Of a stretch of 64,000 nt of DNA, positions 1 to 14,149 are shown in pieces. Position numbers and translations under genes: made by a program. The notes under the pieces are model-generated. The model ran no database searches and was not told the DNA's origin. It was given only the letters and a program-made list of their open reading frames with translations. The stretch is from Nissabacter sp. SGAir0207. GTDB lineage: Bacteria; Pseudomonadota; Gammaproteobacteria; Enterobacterales; Enterobacteriaceae. Location of the stretch: the NCBI RefSeq assembly GCF_005491205.1, contig NZ_CP028035.1, forward strand, positions 3,596,001-3,660,000, written 5' to 3'. The stretch's first letter is position 1. Each line of letters opens with the position of its first letter.

Positions 1-3000
1 CGATGTGCTTATCGTTAATCTTAACGCCTTGCAGACGGTAAACGTCCTGCACTTCGTTCACGATGTAACGGGTCACCGCGTGAACACCACGCAGACGCAG
101 GATGTCGTGCGGGGACTCTGGGCCGTCAGATACGACGTCACCACGTTCTACACGTTCACCTTCGAACACGTTGAGCTGACGCCATTTCGGAATCATCTCT
201 TCGTACGGATCGCTACCATCCAGCGGGGTGATCACCAGACGACGCTTGCCTTTGGTCTCTTTACCGAAGGAGATGATCCCGCTGATCTCAGCCAGGATTG
301 CCGGCTCTTTCGGACGACGCGCTTCGAACAGGTCAGCAACGCGTGGCAGACCACCGGTGATGTCCTTGGTACCGCCGGATTCCTGCGGAATACGCGCCAA
401 GGTGTCACCTGCGTTGATCTGGATACCATCTTCCAGCTGAACAATCGCTTTACCCGGCAGGAAGTACTGGGCAGGCATATCCGCGCCTGGGATCAGTACG
501 TCGTCGCCGCTGGCGTCAACGATTTTCAGTGCCGGACGCAGGTCTTTACCGCTACCGGTACGCTCTGCGCTGTCCAGTACCACGATAGAGGACAAACCGG
601 TCAGTTCGTCAGTCTGGCGGGTAATGGTTTGGGTATCGACCATATCGGCGAAGCGGATGAAACCACTCACTTCACTGATAACTGGCATGGTGTGCGGATC
701 CCAGTTAGCGACGGTTTCGCCCGCGCTGACTTCCTGACCGTCACCTTTCGCCATGACCGCACCGTAAGGCACTTTGTAGCTCTCTTTCGTACGACCGAAT
801 TCGTCAATCAGCTTCAGTTCGGTGTTACGCGAGGTGATAACCAGCTTACCGTTGGAGTTGGTTACGTGCTTCGCGTTGGTCAGCTTGATGCTGCCCTTGT
901 TCTTCACCTGAATGCTGGACTCTGCCGCCGCACGGGATGCCGCACCACCGATGTGGAAGGTACGCATCGTCAGCTGGGTACCCGGCTCACCGATGGACTG
1001 TGCTGCAATAACACCGACCGCTTCACCTTTGTTGATGATGTGGCCACGTGCCAGGTCACGACCGTAGCAGTAAGCACACACACCAAAGTCGGTTTCACAA
1101 CCTACTACGGAGCGTACTTTCACGGCGTCGACGGAGTTCTCTTCCAACAGATCACACGTCTTCTCGTTCAGCAGGGTGTTACGCGGCACCAGAATGTCCG
1201 CCGTACCCGGCTTCAGTACGTCTTCTGCAGTTACACGACCCAGTACACGCTCACGCAGCGGCTCTTTCACGTCGCCACCCTCGATAACCGGAGTCATCAG
1301 GATGCCTTCGTGGGTGCCACAGTCGTCTTCGGTCACAACCAGATCCTGCGCCACGTCAACCAGACGACGGGTCAGGTAACCGGAGTTCGCAGTTTTCAGT
1401 GCGGTATCCGCCAGACCTTTACGCGCACCGTGGGTCGAGATGAAGTACTGAAGTACGTTCAGACCTTCACGGAAGTTCGCGGTGATCGGCGTTTCGATGA
1501 TGGAGCCATCCGGCTTCGCCATCAGACCACGCATACCGGCCAGCTGACGAATCTGTGCCGCAGAACCACGCGCACCGGAGTCGGCCATCATGAAGATGCT
1601 GTTGAACGAAACCTGCTGCTCAACTTCGCCGTCACGGTTAACCACGTCTTCAACAGACAGGTTTTCCATCATCGCCTTCGCCACGCGCTCGTTCGCCGCG
1701 GCCCAGATATCGATGACTTTGTTGTAACGCTCGCCCGCGGTAACCAGACCAGACTGGAACTGCTCCTGGATCTCGGCCACTTCGGTTTCGGCTTCTTCGA
1801 TGATCTCGGCTTTCTTCTCCGGGATAACCATGTCGTCGATACCAACGGACGCACCAGAACGTGCTGCATACGCAAAGCCGGTATACATGATCTGGTCAGC
1901 GAAGATAACGGTCGGCTTCAGGCCCAAAATGCGGTAACAGGTGTTCAGCATTTTGGAGATCGCTTTCTTGCCCAGCGGCTGGTTGACGATGGAGAACGGC
2001 AGGCCGTTCGGCACAATCATCCACAGGATCGCACGACCAATGGTGGTGTCCACCAGAGAGGTCTTGGATTCCCACTCGCCTTCCGTGTTCTTCACATCTT
2101 CAGTGATACGGACTTTTACACGTGCATGCAGGGACGCCAGGCCAGCGCGGTAGATGCGCTCAGCTTCTTTCGGCCCAGTCAGTACCATGCCTTCGCCTTT
2201 GGCGTTAACACAGTCACGCGTCATGTAGTAGAGGCCCAGTACAACGTCCTGAGACGGAACGATGATTGGCTCGCCGTTCGCAGGGGACAGGATGTTGTTG
2301 GTGGACATCATCAGCGCACGCGCTTCCAGCTGGGCTTCCAGCGTCAGCGGTACGTGAACAGCCATCTGGTCACCATCGAAGTCGGCGTTGTATGCCGCAC
2401 AAACCAGCGGGTGCAGCTGGATCGCTTTACCTTCGATCAGTACCGGCTCGAACGCCTGGATACCCAGACGGTGCAGGGTCGGCGCACGGTTCAGCAGTAC
2501 CGGGTGCTCACGGATCACTTCGTCCAGGATATCCCAGACTACCGCTTCTTCACGCTCAACCATCTTCTTAGCAGCTTTGATGGTGGTCGCGAGGCCACGC
2601 AGCTCCAGCTTGCCGTAGATGAACGGTTTGAACAGCTCCAGCGCCATCTTCTTCGGCAGGCCGCACTGGTGCAGACGCAGGTACGGGCCTACGGTGATAA
2701 CGGAACGACCGGAGTAGTCAACACGTTTACCCAGCAGGTTCTGACGGAAACGACCTTGCTTACCTTTGATCATGTCTGCCAGGGACTTCAGCGGACGCTT
2801 GTTCGAGCCAGTGATGGCGCGACCGCGACGGCCGTTGTCCAGCAGGGCGTCTACCGCTTCTTGCAGCATACGCTTTTCGTTGCGCACGATGATGTCAGGC
2901 GCAGCCAGATCCAGCAGGCGTTTCAGACGGTTGTTACGGTTGATCACGCGACGATACAGATCGTTCAGATCGGACGTTGCGAAACGACCACCATCCAGCG

Positions 3001-3760
3001 GAACCAGCGGACGCAGATCCGGCGGCAGTACCGGCAGCACGGTCAGGATCATCCACTCCGGCTTGTTGCCAGACTGTACGAACGCTTCCAGCAGCTTGAT
3101 ACGCTTGGTCAGCTTTTTACGCTTGGTTTCAGAGTTGGTTTCGTTCAGCTCTTCACGCAGCTGCTCGCACTCTGCTTCCAGATCCATGTTTTTCAACAGG
3201 GCCTGGATAGCTTCGGCGCCCATCTTCGCGTCGAACTCATCGCCGAACTCTTCCAGCGCGTCCAGATACTGCTCTTCAGTCAGGATCTGACGACGCTCCA
3301 GGTTGGTCATGCCGCCTTCAACCACCACGTAGGACTCAAAGTAGAGTACACGTTCGATATCACGCAGCGGCATGTCCAGCAGCAGGCCGATACGGGACGG
3401 CAGCGACTTCAGGAACCAGATGTGGGCAGTCGGAGAAGCCAGCTCGATGTGACCCATACGCTCACGGCGCACTTTAGTCTGGGTAACTTCAACGCCACAC
3501 TTCTCACAGATAACACCACGGTGTTTCAAACGCTTGTACTTACCGCACAGGCATTCGTAATCTTTAACCGGCCCAAAGATACGGGCGCAGAAAAGGCCGT
3601 CACGCTCAGGTTTGAACGTACGGTAGTTGATCGTTTCCGGCTTTTTAACTTCACCAAAAGACCAGGAACGGATCATGTCTGGCGATGCCAGAGCAATTTT
3701 GATCGCATCAAACTCTTCGGTTTTAGTTTGCGCTTTCAGAAACTTTAATAAGTCTTTCAC
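1..3760 (-). CDS. rpoC: RNA polymerase beta' subunit, 3' end outside window
   Basis: Beta' subunit of RNA polymerase, which carries the catalytic Mg2+ site. The gene starts with GTG at 3758-3760 (product begins VKDLLKFLK, as in E. coli). About 1253 codons lie in the window, and roughly 150 C-terminal codons of the usual ~1407 are beyond base 1. The catalytic motif NADFDGD reads from 2389 downward, with its Asn at residue 458, the same number as in E. coli, so the first 458 codons have no net indel. It follows rpoB by 97 bases with the same direction and no obvious terminator, as expected for rpoBC co-transcription. The opposite strand carries a 1247-codon open frame that is a codon-usage shadow. 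Confidence 0.98.
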   Translation of the reverse strand, partial: MKDLLKFLKAQTKTEEFDAIKIALASPDMIRSWSFGEVKKPETINYRTFKPERDGLFCARIFGPVKDYECLCGKYKRLKHRGVICEKCGVEVTQTKVRRERMGHIELASPTAHIWFLKSLPSRIGLLLDMPLRDIERVLYFESYVVVEGGMTNLERRQILTEEQYLDALEEFGDEFDAKMGAEAIQALLKNMDLEAECEQLREELNETNSETKRKKLTKRIKLLEAFVQSGNKPEWMILTVLPVLPPDLRPLVPLDGGRFATSDLNDLYRRVINRNNRLKRLLDLAAPDIIVRNEKRMLQEAVDALLDNGRRGRAITGSNKRPLKSLADMIKGKQGRFRQNLLGKRVDYSGRSVITVGPYLRLHQCGLPKKMALELFKPFIYGKLELRGLATTIKAAKKMVEREEAVVWDILDEVIREHPVLLNRAPTLHRLGIQAFEPVLIEGKAIQLHPLVCAAYNADFDGDQMAVHVPLTLEAQLEARALMMSTNNILSPANGEPIIVPSQDVVLGLYYMTRDCVNAKGEGMVLTGPKEAERIYRAGLASLHARVKVRITEDVKNTEGEWESKTSLVDTTIGRAILWMIVPNGLPFSIVNQPLGKKAISKMLNTCYRILGLKPTVIFADQIMYTGFAYAARSGASVGIDDMVIPEKKAEIIEEAETEVAEIQEQFQSGLVTAGERYNKVIDIWAAANERVAKAMMENLSVEDVVNRDGEVEQQVSFNSIFMMADSGARGSAAQIRQLAGMRGLMAKPDGSIIETPITANFREGLNVLQYFISTHGARKGLADTALKTANSGYLTRRLVDVAQDLVVTEDDCGTHEGILMTPVIEGGDVKEPLRERVLGRVTAEDVLKPGTADILVPRNTLLNEKTCDLLEENSVDAVKVRSVVGCETDFGVCAYCYGRDLARGHIINKGEAVGVIAAQSIGEPGTQLTMRTFHIGGAASRAAAESSIQVKNKGSIKLTNAKHVTNSNGKLVITSRNTELKLIDEFGRTKESYKVPYGAVMAKGDGQEVSAGETVANWDPHTMPVISEVSGFIRFADMVDTQTITRQTDELTGLSSIVVLDSAERTGSGKDLRPALKIVDASGDDVLIPGADMPAQYFLPGKAIVQLEDGIQINAGDTLARIPQESGGTKDITGGLPRVADLFEARRPKEPAILAEISGIISFGKETKGKRRLVITPLDGSDPYEEMIPKWRQLNVFEGERVERGDVVSDGPESPHDILRLRGVHAVTRYIVNEVQDVYRLQGVKINDKHI

Positions 3761-3857
3761 GGATTGGCTCCTGTCGGAGTTAGACCTGTCAGGCGCCTGA
3801 ACCGAAATTCAGGCGCCCCTGTGACGAGTGCGAACTGCACTATCGAACGGGAGGAGA

Positions 3858-6800
3858 CTATTCGTCTTCCAGTTCGATGTTGATGCCCAGTGAGCGGATC
3901 TCTTTCAACAGTACGTTGAAGGATTCCGGCATGCCCGGTTCCATCTGATGATTGCCATCCACGATGTTCTTATACATCTTGGTACGGCCGTTGACGTCAT
4001 CCGACTTGACAGTAAGCATTTCTTGCAGCGTGTAGGCGGCACCGTAAGCTTCCAGTGCCCATACTTCCATCTCACCGAAGCGCTGACCACCGAACTGCGC
4101 CTTACCACCCAGCGGCTGCTGAGTAACCAGGCTGTAAGAACCGGTAGAACGCGCGTGCATTTTGTCATCGACCAAGTGGTTCAGTTTCAGCATGTACATG
4201 TAGCCAACGGTAACCTGGCGCTCGAACTGCTCACCGGTACGACCGTCGAACAGTGTGATCTGACCGGAAGTCGGCAAACCACCCAGCTGCAACAGCTCTT
4301 TGATCTCTTTCTCTTTTGCACCATCGAAGACAGGCGTCGCGATCGGCATACCCTTTTTCAGGTTCTCTGCCAGGCGCAGTACTTCGTCATCGCTGAAGGT
4401 ATTCAAATCAACCTTCTGACGGGTATCGTCGCCCAATTCGTACGCTTTCTGGATGAACTCGCGCAGCTTGGAAACTTCTTCATGTTTCTTCAGCATAGCA
4501 TTGATCTTTTCACCAATGCCCTTCGCGGCCATACCCAAGTGGGTCTCCAGAATCTGACCGATGTTCATACGAGATGGAACGCCCAGCGGGTTCAGAACGA
4601 TGTCAACCGGCGTACCGTTTTCATCGTAAGGCATATCTTCGATCGGGTTGATCTTGGAGATAACACCCTTGTTCCCGTGGCGGCCTGCCATCTTGTCACC
4701 CGGCTGGATCTGACGTTTAACGGCCAGATACACTTTGACGATCTTCAGCACGCCCGGTGCCAGATCATCACCCTGGGTGATCTTACGACGCTTGGCTTCC
4801 AGCTTCTTCTCGAAGTCGGATTTCAGTTCGTCGTACTGCTCAGCCAACTGCTCGAGTTGGTTTTGCTTCGCTTCGTCAGTCAGCGACAGTTCCAGCCAAC
4901 GGTCACGCGGCAGTTTGTCCAGCTTCTCAGCTTCAACACCACCAGATACCAGTGCGGCATGGATACGCGCAAACAGACCGGCTTCCAGGATCTGCAGCTC
5001 TTCAGTCAGGTCTTTCTTCGCCTGCTTCAACTGCATCTCTTCGATTTCCAATGCACGTTTGTCTTTTTCCACGCCATCGCGGGTAAAGACCTGTACATCG
5101 ATAACCGTACCGGAAACGCCGTTCGGTACACGCAGGGACGAATCTTTCACGTCCGATGCTTTCTCACCGAAAATCGCACGCAGCAGCTTCTCTTCTGGCG
5201 TCAGCTGGGTTTCACCTTTCGGCGTTACCTTACCAACCAGAATGTCACCGCCGGTCACTTCAGCACCGATATAGACGATGCCGGATTCATCCAGTTTGGA
5301 GAGCGCAGCTTCACCCACGTTCGGGATGTCAGCGGTGATCTCTTCAGGCCCCAGCTTGGTGTCACGGGACACGCACGCCAGTTCCTGGATGTGAATCGTG
5401 GTGAAGCGATCTTCTTGTACCACGCGCTCGGAGACCAAGATGGAGTCTTCGAAGTTGTAGCCGTTCCACGGCATGAACGCGACGCGCATGTTCTGACCCA
5501 GTGCCAGTTCACCCAGATCGGTAGACGGGCCATCAGCCAGCACGTCGCCGCGCTCGATTGGCTCGCCCAGCGAGACACACGGCATCTGGTTGATGCAGGT
5601 GTTCTGGTTGGAACGGGTGTACTTGGTCAGGTTGTAAATGTCGATACCTGCTTCGCCCGGGTACATCTCGTCTTCGTTGACTTTAATCACGATACGGGAT
5701 GCATCAACGTACTGAACAGTACCGCCGCGTTTCGCTACGGCTGTTACACCGGAGTCAACCGCTACCGCACGTTCCATACCAGTACCTACCAGCGGCTTAT
5801 CAGCGCGCAGGGTCGGAACTGCCTGACGTTGCATGTTCGCACCCATCAATGCACGGTTGGCGTCATCGTGTTCCAGGAATGGAATCAGGGATGCACCAAC
5901 AGAAACAACCTGCTGGGTGGATACGTCCATATAGTCAACCTGATCGCGGCTAAACAGGCTTGATTCGCCTTTGCTACGACAGGTAACCAGATCGTCTACG
6001 AAGTGGCCTTCTTCATCCAGGTTGGTGTTCGCCTGGGCAATAACGAAGTTGCCTTCTTCAATCGCAGACAGATAGTGAATCTCGTCCGTCACCACGCCAT
6101 CAACCACACGACGGTACGGGGTTTCCAGGAAACCGTACTCGTTGGTCTGTGCGTACACAGACAGGGAGTTGATCAGACCGATGTTCGGACCTTCCGGCGT
6201 TTCGATTGGGCACACACGACCGTAGTGGGTTGGGTGTACGTCTCGAACTTCAAAGCCGGCGCGCTCACGGGTCAGACCGCCCGGGCCCAGTGCGGAGATA
6301 CGACGCTTGTGCGTGATCTCAGACAACGGGTTGTTCTGGTCCATGAACTGGGAGAGCTGGCTGGAGCCGAAGAACTCTTTTACCGCCGCCGAAATAGGCT
6401 TGGCGTTGATCATGTCCTGAGGCATCAGGGTGTCCAGATCGCCCAGAGACAGACGCTCTTTCACCGCACGCTCAACACGCACCAGACCGACGCGGAACTG
6501 GTTCTCCGCCATCTCACCGACAGAACGGATACGACGGTTGCCCAGGTGGTCGATATCATCGACTTCGCCTTTGCCGTTACGGATATCGATGAGCTTCTTC
6601 ATCACCTGAATGATGTCGTCTTTGCTCAGGATACCGGAACCTTCGATCTCGTCGCGCAGCAGAGAACGGTTGAACTTCATCCGGCCAACGGCAGAGAGAT
6701 CGTAACGATCTTCGGAGAAGAACAGGTTCTCGAACAGCGTTTCCGCTGCTTCACGCGTCGGCGGCTCGCCCGGACGCATCATGCGGTAGATCTCAACCAG

Positions 6801-7886
6801 CGAGCTCAGACGATCGTTGGTTGGGTCGACGCGCAGCGTCTCAGAGATGTATGGGCCGTGATCCAAGTCGTTGGTGAACAGCGTCTCAATGCGCTTGTGA
6901 CCAGACTGGCTCAGCTTGGCCAGCAGATCCATGGACAGCTCCATGTTCGCCGCACAAATCAGCTCACCGGTGCTCTCGTCGATGTAGTCTTTACCGACCA
7001 CTTTACCCGCAATGTACTCAACCGGGACTTCGATGCGCTCAACGCCATCTTTCTCCAGCTGACGGATATGGCGAGCCGTGATACGGCGGCCTTTTTCGAC
7101 GTAAGTTTTGCCATCAGCTTCGATATCGAAGGAGGCAGTCTCACCGCGCAGGCGCTCAGGCACCAGTTCCATCTGCAACTTGTTGTCACGAATTTCGAAG
7201 ACAACTTTGTCGAAGAACAGGTCGAGGATCTGCTCAGTGGTGTAATTCAGTGCACGCAGGATGATGGTCGCTGGCAGTTTGCGGCGACGGTCAATACGTA
7301 CAAACAGGTTGTCTTTCGGGTCAAACTCGAAATCCAGCCAGGAACCACGGTAAGGGATGATACGTGCGTTATAGAGCACTTTACCCGACGAGTGGGTTTT
7401 ACCCTTATCGCTGTCAAAGAAGACACCAGGACTACGGTGCAGCTGAGATACGATAACCCTCTCAGTCCCGTTGATTACAAAGGTACCGTTTTCGGTCATG
7501 AGCGGAATTTCGCCCATGTAGACTTCTTGTTCCTTGATGTCTTTAACCGTACCTTCCGGTGCTTCGCGCTCATAGATAACCAGGCGCAATTTAACGCGCA
7601 GTGGCGCAGAATATGTTACACCGCGGATCTGGCATTCTTTAACGTCGAATACCGGCTCACCAAGACGGTAGCTAACGTATTGCAGCTCCGAATTACCGCT
7701 ATAGCTCTGGATGGGAAAAACAGAACGGAATGCCGCTTCAAGCCCGTACTGCCCTTCTGGATCTTGCTCGATAAACTTCTGGAACGAGTCAAGCTGGATA
7801 GAAAGGAGATATGGTACGTCCAGAACTTGTGGACGCTTACCAAAGTCCTTACGAATGCGTTTTTTCTCGGTATAGGAGTAAACCAT
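3858..7886 (-). CDS. rpoB: RNA polymerase beta subunit
   Basis: Beta subunit of RNA polymerase. The product is 1342 residues, exactly the E. coli length, beginning [18 protein letters not shown]. The rifampicin-binding cluster reads [16 protein letters not shown] followed by [12 protein letters not shown], which is the wild-type sequence at the positions where resistance mutations arise (Ser/Gln/Asp/His/Ser), so the protein should be rifampicin-sensitive. The [10 protein letters not shown] motif near residue 1065 and the C-terminal clamp sequence ([16 protein letters not shown]) are intact. It lies between rplL and rpoC on the same strand. Expression should depend on read-through of the attenuator at 8141-8172. 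Confidence 0.99.
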   Translation of the reverse strand: MVYSYTEKKRIRKDFGKRPQVLDVPYLLSIQLDSFQKFIEQDPEGQYGLEAAFRSVFPIQSYSGNSELQYVSYRLGEPVFDVKECQIRGVTYSAPLRVKLRLVIYEREAPEGTVKDIKEQEVYMGEIPLMTENGTFVINGTERVIVSQLHRSPGVFFDSDKGKTHSSGKVLYNARIIPYRGSWLDFEFDPKDNLFVRIDRRRKLPATIILRALNYTTEQILDLFFDKVVFEIRDNKLQMELVPERLRGETASFDIEADGKTYVEKGRRITARHIRQLEKDGVERIEVPVEYIAGKVVGKDYIDESTGELICAANMELSMDLLAKLSQSGHKRIETLFTNDLDHGPYISETLRVDPTNDRLSSLVEIYRMMRPGEPPTREAAETLFENLFFSEDRYDLSAVGRMKFNRSLLRDEIEGSGILSKDDIIQVMKKLIDIRNGKGEVDDIDHLGNRRIRSVGEMAENQFRVGLVRVERAVKERLSLGDLDTLMPQDMINAKPISAAVKEFFGSSQLSQFMDQNNPLSEITHKRRISALGPGGLTRERAGFEVRDVHPTHYGRVCPIETPEGPNIGLINSLSVYAQTNEYGFLETPYRRVVDGVVTDEIHYLSAIEEGNFVIAQANTNLDEEGHFVDDLVTCRSKGESSLFSRDQVDYMDVSTQQVVSVGASLIPFLEHDDANRALMGANMQRQAVPTLRADKPLVGTGMERAVAVDSGVTAVAKRGGTVQYVDASRIVIKVNEDEMYPGEAGIDIYNLTKYTRSNQNTCINQMPCVSLGEPIERGDVLADGPSTDLGELALGQNMRVAFMPWNGYNFEDSILVSERVVQEDRFTTIHIQELACVSRDTKLGPEEITADIPNVGEAALSKLDESGIVYIGAEVTGGDILVGKVTPKGETQLTPEEKLLRAIFGEKASDVKDSSLRVPNGVSGTVIDVQVFTRDGVEKDKRALEIEEMQLKQAKKDLTEELQILEAGLFARIHAALVSGGVEAEKLDKLPRDRWLELSLTDEAKQNQLEQLAEQYDELKSDFEKKLEAKRRKITQGDDLAPGVLKIVKVYLAVKRQIQPGDKMAGRHGNKGVISKINPIEDMPYDENGTPVDIVLNPLGVPSRMNIGQILETHLGMAAKGIGEKINAMLKKHEEVSKLREFIQKAYELGDDTRQKVDLNTFSDDEVLRLAENLKKGMPIATPVFDGAKEKEIKELLQLGGLPTSGQITLFDGRTGEQFERQVTVGYMYMLKLNHLVDDKMHARSTGSYSLVTQQPLGGKAQFGGQRFGEMEVWALEAYGAAYTLQEMLTVKSDDVNGRTKMYKNIVDGNHQMEPGMPESFNVLLKEIRSLGINIELEDE

Positions 7887-8211
7887 AGGGTTCCTCAGCT
7901 CGCTGATCAGTGACCCACTCTGTCCGTCCTAAAGGACAGTTCTACAACACCATTTATGTCGATCGGAAAGCGAAAGACTTTCCGCAATATTCGTTTCTAT
8001 CACTCTTAAATCATTTCATTGCACTTTGATCGAGAAGCGGTCTGTCACAGGGAGCGGCAGTATATTAAGGCGTCGATAGAAATAAATATTGAGGCTGTTC
8101 AGTGGTTAAACAGTGTGAAAGACCACTGACGCCTAGAGCGCAAAAAGGCTGGTGACCAAAAAGTCACCAGCCATCAGCCTTTTAAGTCAGGCTGCAACCT
8201 GGGAAGTTAAC
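7887..8211 (-). other. rplL-rpoB intergenic leader
   Basis: This 325-base gap holds no gene. Reading on the minus strand it begins with the attenuator hairpin (separate entry). It then has a complementary pair at 8100-8105/8123-8128 (CAGTGG/CCACTG), and near the rpoB start a small hairpin at 7920-7939 (CTGTCC/GGACAG). In E. coli the equivalent gap contains an attenuator and an RNase III processing site. The positions of the stems here fit that role, but the cleavage site itself cannot be read from sequence alone. Confidence 0.6.
8141..8172 (-). terminator. rplL-rpoB attenuator
   Basis: On the minus strand a perfect 10-bp stem (GGCTGGTGAC, loop TTTTTG, GTCACCAGCC) is followed directly by TTTTTG. 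It sits 40 bases after the rplL stop codon. In E. coli the equivalent hairpin is a partial terminator that lets only part of the transcription enter rpoBC. Confidence 0.85.
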
Positions 8212-8577
8212 TTATTTAACTTCAACAGAAGCACCAGCTTCTTCCAGGGATTTTTTCAGAGCTTCAGCGTCGTCTTTGCTGATGGCTTCTTTCAGAACTG
8301 CCGGAGCAGATTCTACCAGGTCTTTAGCTTCTTTCAGACCCAGGCCAGTTGCGCCACGTACTGCTTTGATAACAGCAACTTTGTTAGCGCCAACAGCAGC
8401 CAGAACTACGTCGAACTCGGTTTTTTCTTCAACAGCTTCAGCCGGGCCAGCAGCTACAGCTACAGCAGCAGCAGCGGAAACGCCGAATTTTTCTTCCATC
8501 ATGGAGATCAGTTCAACAACGTCCATTACGGACATTTCTGCAACTGCGTCCAGAATTTGTTCTTTAGTGATAGACAT
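8212..8577 (-). CDS. rplL: 50S ribosomal protein L7/L12
   Basis: Multi-copy stalk protein that recruits translational GTPases. It is 121 residues: an N-terminal dimerisation/L10-binding segment ([20 protein letters not shown]), an Ala/Val/Pro-rich hinge around residues 35-50 ([18 protein letters not shown]), and the C-terminal GTPase-contact domain with the conserved [12 protein letters not shown] helix. It lies 63 bases after rplJ, and the two are translationally coupled in E. coli. It ends at a strong attenuator. Confidence 0.98.
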   Translation of the reverse strand: MSITKEQILDAVAEMSVMDVVELISMMEEKFGVSAAAAVAVAAGPAEAVEEKTEFDVVLAAVGANKVAVIKAVRGATGLGLKEAKDLVESAPAVLKEAISKDDAEALKKSLEEAGASVEVK

Positions 8578-8640
8578 AACAATTGTTCCTAAAATTCAGA
8601 AATAGATTATACGTTAGCAACGCGATGGAAAAGCGGGCGA

Positions 8641-9138
8641 TTAAACCGCGTCTTTCTGATCGCGCAGTGCAGCCAGAGTACGAACCAGTTTGCCAGCAGA
8701 GGCTTCTTTCATGGTTGCCATCAGGCGTGCGATTGCTTCTTCGTAAGTCGGCAGCGTTGCCAAGCGGTCGATTTGCGCCGCAGGGATCAGCTCACCTTCA
8801 AAGGCCGCAGCTTTAACCTCGAATTTTGCATTCGTTTTAGCGAACTCTTTGAACAGACGAGCAGCAGCGCCCGGGTGTTCGTTAGAGAATGCAATCAAGG
8901 TCGGACCGACAAACGTGTCTTTCAGGCACTCGAAAGGAGTACCTTCAACGACGCGACGCATCAGGGTGTTGCGAACAACACGCATGTATACGCCAGCTTC
9001 ACGGCCTGCTTTACGCAGTTCGGTCATTTTGTCAACGGTAACGCCGCGGGAATCCGCAACAACCGCAGACAGCGCGCCTTTGGCTACTTCGTTGACTTCA
9101 GCAACAATCGCTTGTTTGTCTTGAAGATTTAATGCCAT
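8641..9138 (-). CDS. rplJ: 50S ribosomal protein L10
   Basis: Stalk base protein that anchors the L7/L12 dimers to 23S rRNA. The product is 165 residues, equal to E. coli, starting [20 protein letters not shown]. The C-terminal helix that binds L12 dimers ([20 protein letters not shown]) is present. The start is supported by a strong CAGGAG ribosome-binding site. It is preceded by a long leader (9139-9445) that in E. coli binds the L10-L12 complex and represses translation of both genes. Confidence 0.98.
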   Translation of the reverse strand: MALNLQDKQAIVAEVNEVAKGALSAVVADSRGVTVDKMTELRKAGREAGVYMRVVRNTLMRRVVEGTPFECLKDTFVGPTLIAFSNEHPGAAARLFKEFAKTNAKFEVKAAAFEGELIPAAQIDRLATLPTYEEAIARLMATMKEASAGKLVRTLAALRDQKDAV

Positions 9139-9445
9139 TAGCTTTTGCTCCTGGATTGGGCCGGGGAAAACCCCCGGAACTCACTTCGCCTGCTATCGAG
9201 TATCGATGACAGACGTTCAAACACGGTGAGCAGAATCCAGCAAAGACAATTAAAAATTTTCTTTAGGCTCTGTCACCGTCTACGCAGGAAAATTAAGCCC
9301 CTGACGAAGCACCTGCGGTCTTGGACGGAGGCCTGGATTAGGCCAGGCTCCAACCGAAAAAATCTTGGTTTCGCACTTAGCGAAACAACGGGCGTCAGAT
9401 TTTATACAAAACCAACGCCCGCGTAAAGCGTTAAATACAGCGCGA
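9139..9445 (-). promoter_or_regulatory. L10 operon promoter and autoregulatory leader
   Basis: A 307-base gap between rplA and rplJ with no gene. A promoter reads on the minus strand as TTTACG (9422-9427), 17 bases, TAAAAT (9399-9404), close to the E. coli PL10 promoter. A GTTTCGC...GCGAAAC stem follows, then a long GC-rich structured leader. The length and position match the E. coli rplJ leader that binds L10(L12)4 and mediates feedback. The exact binding loop was not folded here. Confidence 0.7.
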
Positions 9446-10582
<1,137 letters not shown>

Positions 10583-10668
10583 CTAAATATCCTCGATTTG
10601 GGTTATATCGCCTGGTGACAGGCTCCCCGTTCTTTTACGAAGCCGCCGCCATAATGGCGACGTCTAAA
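10583..10668 (-). promoter_or_regulatory. rplKA leader with probable L1 target
   Basis: The mRNA leader just upstream of rplK contains, on the minus strand, GGGGAGCCTG followed by CCAGGCGATATAACCC. This resembles the E. coli L11-operon leader element that mimics the L1 site of 23S rRNA. The match is by pattern memory; the promoter of the unit was not confidently placed. Confidence 0.5.
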
Positions 10669-10705
10669 AACAAAAGGCGCGAAATTGTAGTTCAATTTCG
10701 CGCCT
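10669..10705 (-). terminator. secE-nusG operon terminator
   Basis: Minus strand: a 12-bp stem AGGCGCGAAATT / AATTTCGCGCCT (arms 10694-10705 and 10675-10686) followed by TTTGTTTTT. It lies about 40 bases after the nusG stop and separates secE-nusG from rplKA. Confidence 0.85.
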
Positions 10706-10744
10706 CTTACAACTAGCAAATAGAGAAAATTGGGTGAAACGTAA

Positions 10745-11290
10745 TCAGCCCTTCTCTACCTGACTAAAGTCCAGCTCAACCGGTGTTGCGCGACCAAAGA
10801 TAGAAACAGACACCTTCAGGCGGCTCTTCTCATAGTCAACGTCTTCAACCACACCGTTGAAGTCAGCGAACGGACCATCGTTAACACGAACCAGCTCACC
10901 CGGCTCAAACAGCGTTTTCGGACGTGGCTTGTCACCCACCTGTTGCAGGCGGTTCATGATCGCATCCACTTCTTTATCGCTGATCGGCGCAGGACGATCG
11001 GAAGTACCCCCGATGAAGCCCATTACACGCGGTACGCTGCGAACTAAGTGCCAGCTTGCATCGTTCATAACCATCTGGACCAGAACATAGCCAGGGAAGA
11101 ACTTGCGCTCGCTCTTACGACGCTGACCGCCACGGATTTCAACAACCTCTTCGGTCGGAACCATGACGTCGCCAAACAGCTCTTCCATGTCATGTAATTT
11201 GATATGCTCACGCAGCGATTGGGCTACGCGGCCTTCAAAGCCGGAGAACGCCTGAACGACGTACCAACGTTTTTTTGGAGCTTCAGACAT
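10745..11290 (-). CDS. nusG: Transcription elongation/antitermination factor NusG
   Basis: NusG binds the RNA polymerase clamp and couples it to Rho or to ribosomal S10. The product is 181 residues, as in E. coli. The NGN domain occupies about residues 1-120 ([20 protein letters not shown] at the start) and the C-terminal KOW domain contains [19 protein letters not shown]. It lies one base after secE, the classical secE-nusG operon. A specialised paralogue, rfaH, is at 33663. Confidence 0.98.
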   Translation of the reverse strand: MSEAPKKRWYVVQAFSGFEGRVAQSLREHIKLHDMEELFGDVMVPTEEVVEIRGGQRRKSERKFFPGYVLVQMVMNDASWHLVRSVPRVMGFIGGTSDRPAPISDKEVDAIMNRLQQVGDKPRPKTLFEPGELVRVNDGPFADFNGVVEDVDYEKSRLKVSVSIFGRATPVELDFSQVEKG

Positions 11291-11291
11291 C

Positions 11292-11675
11292 TTAGAACCT
11301 CAGGCCAGTAATAAATGATACCAGGCGGACCAGAATACCATCCAGGCCCCACAGAATCAGTGACATCACGGCAGTAACCGCGGCGACGATGAGTGTGGTG
11401 TGCAGCGTTTCCTGGCGGGTCGGCCAGATTACTTTGCGTACTTCAGTACGCGCTTCGCGGGCGAAAGCGACAGTGGCTTTACCTTTCGTCGTCGTCAGTG
11501 CCAGCGCGCCCGCCAGGGCGATCAGGATGACAACAGCCAATGCTCGCAGTGGCAGGCTATACTCACGGTAGAGATAGTTACCGACGATGGCGACGACCAA
11601 TAATAGGGCGACACCCAACCACTTTACCGCTTCCAGGCCGCGTCCGCTCCCTTGAGCTTCGGTATTCGCACTCAT
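11292..11675 (-). CDS. secE: Preprotein translocase subunit SecE
   Basis: Essential clamp subunit of the SecYEG inner-membrane channel. From the ATG at 11675 the product is 127 residues ([13 protein letters not shown]...), equal to E. coli SecE. A longer frame begins five codons upstream but lacks support, whereas AGGTTGG sits seven bases before this ATG. Three transmembrane helices are visible (about residues 19-36, 45-63, 93-120), with the conserved amphipathic segment [19 protein letters not shown] before the last one. Confidence 0.97.
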   Translation of the reverse strand: MSANTEAQGSGRGLEAVKWLGVALLLVVAIVGNYLYREYSLPLRALAVVILIALAGALALTTTKGKATVAFAREARTEVRKVIWPTRQETLHTTLIVAAVTAVMSLILWGLDGILVRLVSFITGLRF

Positions 11676-11710
11676 AAACCAACCTGTCACAATGATTTAG
11701 AACAAACAAC

Positions 11711-11733
11711 TTTGCCTCGCGTCGCGAGGCAAA
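11711..11733 (-). repeat. Stem-loop in the secE leader
   Basis: A perfect 10-bp inverted repeat (TTTGCCTCGC, three-base loop, GCGAGGCAAA) lies 36 bases upstream of the secE start codon. On the minus strand it is followed by GTTGTTTG, not a clean U-tract. It could be an mRNA leader structure or a weak attenuator. Confidence 0.6.
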
Positions 11734-11853
11734 CCAAACCGATTGATGCTCGTAGAGCGCAAACTCGGTATTTACGCTATTGCCCAGAGCCCATCTCACC
11801 AATGATTATGACATAAAATCGCTGATGAGATAGGTTCTAACGTCACAGCGTAG

Positions 11854-11877
11854 AAAAGGGCATCGAATGATGCCCTT
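11854..11877 (-). terminator. tufB terminator
   Basis: Minus strand: AAAGGGCATC, loop, GATGCCCTTTT, located 32 bases after the tufB stop codon. The stem is GC-rich and followed by a short T-run, the usual form of an intrinsic terminator. Confidence 0.85.
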
Positions 11878-11909
11878 TCAGTACGTATTGCGTCAAATAT
11901 TATCAGCGA

Positions 11910-13130
<1,221 letters not shown>

Positions 13131-13202
13131 TCACCACATTAACCAAGCAAGTGCTTGCTGAATCCACAACAGAAAGATAATCAGGGGCGAGAAAAAAAGA
13201 AG

Positions 13203-13278
13203 TGGTGCTGATAGGCAGATTCGAACTGCCGACCTCACCCTTACCAAGGGTGCGCTCTACCAACTGAGCTATATCAGC
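13203..13278 (-). tRNA. thrT: tRNA-Thr (anticodon GGT)
   Basis: A 76-base tRNA with encoded CCA. The acceptor stem GCTGATA pairs with TATCAGC; the D-arm AGCTCAGTTGGTAGAGC, anticodon loop CTTGGTAAG and T-loop GTTCGAATC are all recognisable. It is the last tRNA before tufB. Confidence 0.97.
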
Positions 13279-13284
13279 ACATCT

Positions 13285-13359
<75 letters not shown>

Positions 13360-13491
13360 ATCCTGGAACTCGGCTACCTGATTTTTCTGTAGATTGTTAA
13401 AGCTGAAAGAGGATTGGTATCGTTCGTCTCTTCCAACTTCACCTGAAGCCTTTTGAGTGGCTCCAAGCTTACCCTATCGCTAGGGTGAATT

Positions 13492-13576
<85 letters not shown>

Positions 13577-13590
13577 TGAGTACTTGATAA

Positions 13591-13666
<76 letters not shown>

Positions 13667-13680
13667 ATCAAGTGCAGCGC

Positions 13681-13709
13681 ATTCTAGGGAGACATCGGCA
13701 CCTATGCAA
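13681..13709 (-). promoter_or_regulatory. Stable-RNA promoter of the tRNA-tufB operon
   Basis: Minus strand: -35 TTGCAT (13704-13709), 17-base spacer, -10 TAGAAT (13681-13686), followed by a GC-rich discriminator GCGCTGC. This matches the E. coli thrU operon promoter and the stringent, growth-rate-controlled class. An A/T-run lies just upstream, where an UP element would be. Confidence 0.85.
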
Positions 13710-14149
13710 CAAAAAAATTGCTTTCTGTGTGCTTCCGCTCAGTTTTCATCCAAAACAGGCTGATTTGTTATCGAAGCTGCCCTGTCTTGTTGAAATAATA
13801 CTCAAAAAATCATTTTTACCCGTCTGCACCAGACCCGTTATTGCTCAAAATCAATTCGTCCCGCTTCTCTATTTACACGCCTTTCTGCACCCCTAAGGTC
13901 GAGTGTTCGCTCTTATCTTACTGGTGATACCGCGTTTTAGAGTGGTTACGTTACACTCTTCTGGTAGCAATCAATCAAGCTGACTTGTGGATCTGCATAA
14001 GGAGTTGTAATCCAGCTCCCAAAGAAAACATGTGCTTGTGAGAAAATTGTCTACGGAAAAAACGAAGGTGTTTATAATGGTCGGCTTGTTTACTGTCTGG
14101 GCTGGCTATTACGCCTCTCCCGACCTGCGCTAACAGGCAGACGTAGCTT
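13710..14149. other. Intergenic region between tRNA operon promoter and coaA
   Basis: This 440-base divergent gap contains no credible gene. It holds upstream sequence of the stable-RNA promoter (minus strand), where Fis sites are expected, and the region upstream of coaA (plus strand). A TATAAT at 14073-14078 is a candidate coaA -10 element; its best -35 partner (CTACGG, 16-base spacer) is poor, so this promoter is tentative. Confidence 0.45.

Noticed and set aside
5..3748. 1247-codon plus-strand open frame opposite rpoC, and similar long frames opposite rpoB (3948-5963, 6003-7913)
   Set aside because: They lie exactly antisense to highly expressed genes whose strong codon bias removes stop codons on the other strand. 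The products are rich in His, Gln, Arg and Thr without family motifs, and no ribosome-binding site is seen.
13391..13410. boxA-like GCTTTAACAATCT in the spacer between tRNA-Tyr and tRNA-Gly
   Set aside because: Shares TTTAACA with the rrn boxA but differs at three or more of 12 positions, and tRNA operons are not known to need it. Too weak to annotate.
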